From positions 1 to 42,032 of the forward strand of contig MVJJ01000092.1 in NCBI GenBank assembly GCA_003266145.1: a DNA stretch of 42,032 nt. Reading direction: 5' to 3'. The DNA comes from Methanosphaera sp. SHI613. Its GTDB lineage: Archaea > Methanobacteriota > Methanobacteria > Methanobacteriales > Methanobacteriaceae. This document shows, piece after piece, positions 37,659 through 42,032 of the stretch. How positions within the stretch are numbered: the stretch's first letter is position 1; each line of letters begins with the position of its first letter. The position numbers were made by a program, and so were the translations under genes. Under the pieces are notes generated by a model. It did no database searches, was not told the DNA's origin, and saw nothing but the letters and a program-made list of their open reading frames with translations.

Positions 37659-37672
37659 GGAAATATATTTCC
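37659..37672 (-). promoter_or_regulatory. NrpR operator of glnA
   Basis: GGAAATATATTTCC exactly fits GGAA-N6-TTCC, the NrpR operator known from methanogens. A TATA box, TTTATATT (minus, 37706-37699), lies 27 bases upstream of it, placing the transcript start next to the operator. Binding there would block transcription when nitrogen is plentiful. Confidence 0.85.
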
Positions 37673-37698
37673 TATATGTAATAGTTTATATCCGATAC

Positions 37699-37706
37699 AA
37701 TATAAA
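37699..37706 (-). promoter_or_regulatory. TATA box of glnA
   Basis: TTTATATT on the minus strand is well placed relative to the NrpR operator; predicted transcript start is near 37675. Confidence 0.5.
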
Positions 37707-37916
37707 GATTATGCAAATTCAAAATTAAATATTAAACTGCAAATAACTTAAATTATCAACAAAAATCATGAAACTTATTATATTACAAAAAAGAACTTTA
37801 ATTTTATCAGAAATGTATAAATAAAACAGAAAATAGCAATTTACATTAAAGAATTTAAACTGAAAATAAAAACAATAAAAAAAAGATATAAATGTACAAG
37901 AAGTACAATTATTTTA

Positions 37917-38050
<134 letters not shown>

Positions 38051-38080
38051 GTGGCTACTATTACAATTTATATTAAACAT

Positions 38081-38091
38081 GATATATATAG
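38081..38091 (-). promoter_or_regulatory. TATA box of the tRNA gene
   Basis: CTATATATATC lies about 30 bases upstream of the mature tRNA 5' end on the minus strand. Confidence 0.6.
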
Positions 38092-38233
38092 TTTACGGAA
38101 AAAATTAAAGAAAAATTAATTCACAGGTCTTGCATAAAAAATAATTACATGAACAATTAAAAACAAATAATAGAAACAATAGTTATTGAAATATATTTTA
38201 ATTTAACGTATTAAAAAATAGGAGAGTATTCCT

Positions 38234-39511
38234 GTGACACAAATAGAAGATGCTAAAAAGGGGATTATAACACCAGAAATGGAATATGTAGCAAAAAAAG
38301 AAGAAATATCAGAAGAAAAGCTATGCAGATATATCGCAGAAGGTAAAGTAGTTATTCCAAAAAATAAAAATAGAGATACACTCCCTACCGGAATTGGAAA
38401 AGATTTACATACCAAAATAAATGCAAATATAGGTTCATCAACAGAAAGAGAAGACATTAACATCGAACTAGAAAAGGTAGATGTTCTTGTGGAATACGGA
38501 GCAGATGCAGTAATGGATTTAAGTACAGGACCTAAACTCGAAGAGATTAGACAAAAGATACTTGCAAAAACAAATATTCCATTAGGAACCGTGCCGATTT
38601 ATGAAGCAGGTGCTCAAACGCTGAAAGAAAATAAAAACATCGTTGATATGGATGAAGACGCAATCTTCAAAACAATATCCAAACAGGGAAAAGAAGGTGT
38701 TGACTTCATAACAGTCCACTGCGGTATCAACAAGGAAAACGTGAAAGCCGTGAAAAACTCCAATAGGTTAATGGGAATAGTCAGTAGAGGAGGTGCATTA
38801 ACGGCAGCTTGGATAATCCATAACGATAAGGAAAATCCTTTATACAAGGAATTTGATTATCTGTTGGAGATATGTCATGAACATGACATCACATTATCAT
38901 TAGGAGACGGATTAAGGCCAGGATGTATACATGATGCAACGGATATCAGCCAAATAAGAGAATTGACCACACTAGGCCAATTAGTAAAAAGATCAAGAGA
39001 AGCAAACGTACAAGTAATGGTAGAAGGACCGGGACATGTACCTATAAAACAAGTAAAAGCAAATATGCAAATACAAAAGACAATTTGTGACCATGCACCA
39101 TTCTACGTGTTGGGACCACTGGTTACAGATGTTGCACCGGGATATGACCATATCAACGCAGCCATAGGTGCAAGTATAGCAGGTGCCAGTGGAGCAGATT
39201 TCCTTTGTTATGTGACACCTGCAGAACACCTATCCATACCAAGTGTTGAACAGGTAAAAGAAGGAGTAATAGCCTCAAAAATAGCTGCTGAAGTATCAGA
39301 TATTGCAAAAGAAATACCATCCACACTTAAACGCGAGTATGATATGGCCGTGGCAAGAGAAAACTTTGACTGGGAAAAACAGTTTGAGCTGGCAATAGAT
39401 GGAAAGACAGCACGCCAAATCTATGAAAATGGTGGAGCATCAGATGATGAGATGTGCAGTATGTGCGGCGATTTCTGTGCTATAAAAATGGTTAAAAAAT
39501 ATGAAAAGTAA
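38234..39511 (+). CDS. thiC: phosphomethylpyrimidine synthase, second copy
   Basis: This is a 425-residue paralogue of the ThiC at 21577-22881, with the same segments: DLHTKINANIGSS, VEGPGHVPIKQVKANM, GPLVTDVAPGYDHI, and LCYVTPAEHLSIP. The C-terminus CSMCGDFCAIK also has CX2CX3C spacing. The start is GTG at 38234, with GGAG ten bases upstream; there is no long leader, in contrast to the first copy. Two ThiC genes are common in Methanobacteriales. Whether both make HMP phosphate, or one has another product, cannot be told from sequence. Confidence 0.9.
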   Translation: MTQIEDAKKGIITPEMEYVAKKEEISEEKLCRYIAEGKVVIPKNKNRDTLPTGIGKDLHTKINANIGSSTEREDINIELEKVDVLVEYGADAVMDLSTGPKLEEIRQKILAKTNIPLGTVPIYEAGAQTLKENKNIVDMDEDAIFKTISKQGKEGVDFITVHCGINKENVKAVKNSNRLMGIVSRGGALTAAWIIHNDKENPLYKEFDYLLEICHEHDITLSLGDGLRPGCIHDATDISQIRELTTLGQLVKRSREANVQVMVEGPGHVPIKQVKANMQIQKTICDHAPFYVLGPLVTDVAPGYDHINAAIGASIAGASGADFLCYVTPAEHLSIPSVEQVKEGVIASKIAAEVSDIAKEIPSTLKREYDMAVARENFDWEKQFELAIDGKTARQIYENGGASDDEMCSMCGDFCAIKMVKKYEK

Positions 39512-39632
39512 TTATCAAAAAAAGAGTAATATTTAATATAAATAAAAAACATAAAACAATATTATTAACTAACAAATAATGTTATCACATTCATAATACA
39601 AGATTAACAACAACATCAGCGGAGGTAAAACA

Positions 39633-39803
39633 GTGGCACGGAAGGATAAAAAGACATTACCAGCTAGTGGTGCAGGTATAGTAAGATTCTTTGATGATGA
39701 AACTTCAGGAATGAAAATAACACCAAATCAAGTGGTAATAGCAACAATAATTATTGCATTAATTTGTATAGCATTAAGATTCACGATAAACGTGGGTTAT
39801 TAA
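39633..39803 (+). CDS. secG: preprotein translocase subunit SecG/Sec61-beta
   Basis: The 56-residue product reads MARKDKKTLPASGAGIVRFF from a GTG start, then ETSGMKITPNQVV and one membrane helix (ATIIIALICIALRFTI). The AGAGIVRFF and KITPNQV segments are the hallmark of archaeal Sec61-beta, the small tail-anchored subunit of the protein channel. The start is fixed by GGAGGT seven bases upstream. It is short and GTG-initiated, hence easily missed. A T-run (39819-39826) follows. Confidence 0.92.
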   Translation: MARKDKKTLPASGAGIVRFFDDETSGMKITPNQVVIATIIIALICIALRFTINVGY

Positions 39804-40076
39804 ATATTATACAACTCTTTTTTTTACTTATTTTTAATCTCAGTATATATACTCTATTTTTACCAAGAATTATATCATCCATCACCAAAAACAAATGATA
39901 TATTAAAATAATTTTAAAGAATCTATAAAGCATACTTAAAAATTGTAGTGTATTTTCATCAATTATGATAATACCCAATAAAATAACCTCTAAAAAAAAA
40001 TATATTTTAATACTTTTTTAAACATATCAATAATTATTGAATTAAATAAGAAAAAATATAAAAGGAGGGAAAATTA

Positions 40077-40988
40077 ATGATCAACACGAAACTGGCCTAC
40101 ATAGAACCAAAATCAATCTCCAAAGTATCAACCGTTTTGAGTTTAATTATAACGGTTATAGGAGTAATCATATCATTAATCGCAATTGGATTGATAGTTA
40201 GCGCATTACCTCAACTTAACACTTATATTTCCACCAACATCTCAGCATTCATCATTATTGGAATTATAATTGGACTTATACTATCATTAGTTCTGAATTA
40301 TGTTGTAGTATATATCAATGCATTGCTGTATAACTATTTATTGAAGTATTTTAAAGGAATACAATTTGAATTAACGCCGTATAATGAAATCAAAGAAATA
40401 GATATTCTTCCAACTTTAACAATGGAAATGATTATAATGGCAATATGGTTCATTTTTGCAGAAATAGTCTTGATTTTAACTTTTTCAATTGTAATATCCC
40501 TAATAAGTAGTGCTTCAAATATATTTGGAAATATAAACGTGGCAACATTAACTGCAAATTCATTAACCGTTGTTACATTAGTAACATTAATATCATGGGT
40601 TTTCATGTCAATATTGATGTTTATTGCCATGTTCATATTCAATTTCTTCACCAGAAGAAATCCTTTGAAACTGGATATTGTTGAAAATGATATTCTTGAG
40701 TTAAAATCCATCGATGTCATTAGCTACGTTATGAGCGTCGGATTTACTCTTTTAACAATACAGTTAATTAGAACATTGATTAACATCATGGTTAGCGGAA
40801 GTATGGAAGTTGCCCTGCTTAATATAGTTAATACCATAGCAATTTGTATAGTATTTACTGCAGTAATGCCATTCCTATATAATATTATATCTTCAAAAAT
40901 GGGCGGTATACGATTTAATATAGAACCTAGCAGCAATATGATACAGGAGTATAATATCACAAACAACAGCGATGACTATGACATGTAA
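40077..40988 (+). CDS. membrane protein of three two-helix repeats
   Basis: I do not recognise a named function. The 303-residue protein has six membrane helices (about residues 17-42, 57-83, 115-145, 158-190, 213-237, and 244-270). Three repeats start with a short polar motif (YIEPKSISKVS, EIDILPTLTME, and SIDVISYVMSV). The first and third end in a YN...GGI-like segment, YNYLLKYFKGIQFEL and YNIISSKMGGIRFNI, and the second in FNFFTRRNPLKLDIV. This resembles tandem DUF3566-type units; the match is by eye. A strong GGAGGG precedes the ATG. The gene stands alone after secG. Confidence 0.7.
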   Translation: MINTKLAYIEPKSISKVSTVLSLIITVIGVIISLIAIGLIVSALPQLNTYISTNISAFIIIGIIIGLILSLVLNYVVVYINALLYNYLLKYFKGIQFELTPYNEIKEIDILPTLTMEMIIMAIWFIFAEIVLILTFSIVISLISSASNIFGNINVATLTANSLTVVTLVTLISWVFMSILMFIAMFIFNFFTRRNPLKLDIVENDILELKSIDVISYVMSVGFTLLTIQLIRTLINIMVSGSMEVALLNIVNTIAICIVFTAVMPFLYNIISSKMGGIRFNIEPSSNMIQEYNITNNSDDYDM

Positions 40989-41272
40989 CTATAATGAATT
41001 TCATTTTTTAGGTTACATAGTATATTACTTACCTTCTTCTTCAACTTTTTTTAAATTCCTTTAATGGTTATCAACATAAAAACATGATAATTATAATTAT
41101 AAATTATGATAAATATATAATATAATTAAAAGATTAACCGATAATAATATTTCTATTATTTACATTCAAACATACTTTAACACAGGTATTTGGATGAATA
41201 GAGAATTATTAATGAATATCATCTATTAAAATTATTAGGTAATTAATTTCACATATAAGGAATGGGATAAAA

Positions 41273-42032
41273 ATGAATGATACAAAATTTAAGGATACAA
41301 ATCCAGAAAACTGTAAACCAAAACATATTAAAGGAGTTAATCCAAAATCAGCTAAAATTTTACACAAAAACAGCATAACACCAAAAAGTGTTTCAGAAGC
41401 TGTTAAAATGGTTGAACCAGAAGTTTCTGAAGATACAGAATATAAAAACGAAGCAAGTTATATGAAATCAAATTTAGGCATCAAATTAAACAAAAGAAAT
41501 ACACCAGGACCATCACAGATAATCATAAGAAAAAATGAAGAACTAAGACAGAAAAAAGCGGAAGAAGCCAAAAAAGCTGAAGAAGCCAAAAAAGCTGAAG
41601 AAGCCAAAAAACAAATCAAAGAAGCAGAAGTAAAAGCCAAAGTTGAAGCTGAAAAACAAAAAGCTGAAAACTTGATTGAAAAAACAAAAGAAGTTAAAAA
41701 AGATATCAAACAAGCAAAAGAAGAAATCAATACTGCAAAAGAAGTTACCAAAGAGGAAATCAAGAAGGACATTAACGATGCAAAAGAAGCAGTAAAAACC
41801 AAAGCTAAAGAAACCGTGCAAAAAGAAGCCAAAAAAGTAAAAGAAGAAGCCCAAAATGTGAAAAAAGAAGCCAAAAAAATCAAAGAAGAAGCTGAAGCAA
41901 TTAAAGATGTTGTCAAAGAAGAAATTAAAGAAAAACCAAAATCTGAACCAACACCAGAGCCAGCAGGACTTTCATTCACACAACAACTAAGACAAAACAA
42001 CAAAATACAAACAGAAACACCAAAAACAGAAA
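41273..42032 (+). CDS. Lys/Glu/Ala-rich coiled-coil protein, 3' end beyond window
   Basis: The frame is open from the ATG at 41273 (GGAATGGGAT upstream) to the last base, 253 codons so far. There is no signal peptide. Residues 1-75 are polar and unstructured (CKPKHIKGVNPKSAKILHK). From about residue 95 the chain is nearly all Lys, Glu and Ala in heptad or 11-residue periodicity (KEAKKVKEEAQNVKKEA), a long alpha-helix or coiled coil of the LEA or apolipoprotein type. Three tandem copies of an 18-base unit encode AEEAKK near 41560-41610. A Pro-rich linker and SFTQQLRQNN follow, echoing the earlier SQIIIRKNEELRQK. Function is unknown; cell-structural or nucleoid roles are possible. Confidence 0.75.
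   Translation, partial: MNDTKFKDTNPENCKPKHIKGVNPKSAKILHKNSITPKSVSEAVKMVEPEVSEDTEYKNEASYMKSNLGIKLNKRNTPGPSQIIIRKNEELRQKKAEEAKKAEEAKKAEEAKKQIKEAEVKAKVEAEKQKAENLIEKTKEVKKDIKQAKEEINTAKEVTKEEIKKDINDAKEAVKTKAKETVQKEAKKVKEEAQNVKKEAKKIKEEAEAIKDVVKEEIKEKPKSEPTPEPAGLSFTQQLRQNNKIQTETPKTE

Noticed and set aside
39781..39978. Minus-strand 65-residue frame after secG
   Set aside because: It overlaps the secG end and terminator, has no ribosome site, and its composition is that of AT-rich non-coding DNA.
41458..42003. Minus-strand frame of 181 residues rich in Ser, Phe and Leu opposite the coiled-coil gene
   Set aside because: It is the antisense of AAA/GAA/GCC codons; the plus-strand frame has a ribosome site and is open to the window end.

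Overview
The window reads as a chromosomal segment of a hydrogen-dependent methanogenic archaeon of the Methanobacteriaceae, most probably a Methanosphaera or close relative. The DNA is very AT-rich. It carries a formylmethanofuran dehydrogenase operon, archaeal DNA polymerase D large subunit, PurP, NrpR, class I lysyl-tRNA synthetase, Sec61-beta/SecG, an intron-bearing tRNA-Met and a giant Asn/Thr-rich adhesin-like surface protein. Ribosome binding sites are GGAGG or GTGAT types, as expected for the archaeal 16S 3' end. The genus is inferred from overall style, not proven.

Positions 1 to about 10,250 are an accessory region. It holds a frameshifted gene for a PD-(D/E)XK nuclease-like protein, a broken C-terminal scrap of an adhesin, an intact paralogue of the nuclease-like gene with a small helical partner gene, a decayed IS1182-type insertion sequence with recognisable inverted repeats, and one intact 1581-residue adhesin-like gene with long AT-rich flanks.

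Positions 10,257 to 27,370 are mostly housekeeping. They include an ATP-dependent DNA ligase behind a DUF2971-like gene, DNA polymerase II large subunit, anaerobic ribonucleotide reductase, a membrane YbjQ-domain protein, a PfkB-type sugar/nucleoside kinase, ThiC, a TrkA-type potassium regulator, class I LysRS, a LysR/ModE-like regulator and 6-phospho-3-hexuloisomerase.

Positions 27,464 to 32,296 are the fwd operon on the minus strand (fwdG-D-B-A-C plus a 90-residue unknown), which catalyses the first step of CO2 reduction to methane or the last step of formyl oxidation. It is divergent from purP. Positions 34,051 to 37,672 are a nitrogen/redox block: a dicluster ferredoxin, the nitrogen repressor NrpR, and glutamine synthetase with a clear GGAA-N6-TTCC NrpR operator at its promoter.

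The window ends with an intron-containing tRNA-Met, a second ThiC, a 56-residue SecG, a membrane protein built of three repeats, and the start of a Lys/Glu/Ala-rich coiled-coil protein that runs off the end. The most notable signals are the paired nuclease-like genes, the NrpR operator with an adjoining leader hairpin on glnA, a probable non-AUG start for nrpR, the thiC leader, and several long-spaced inverted repeats in promoters.
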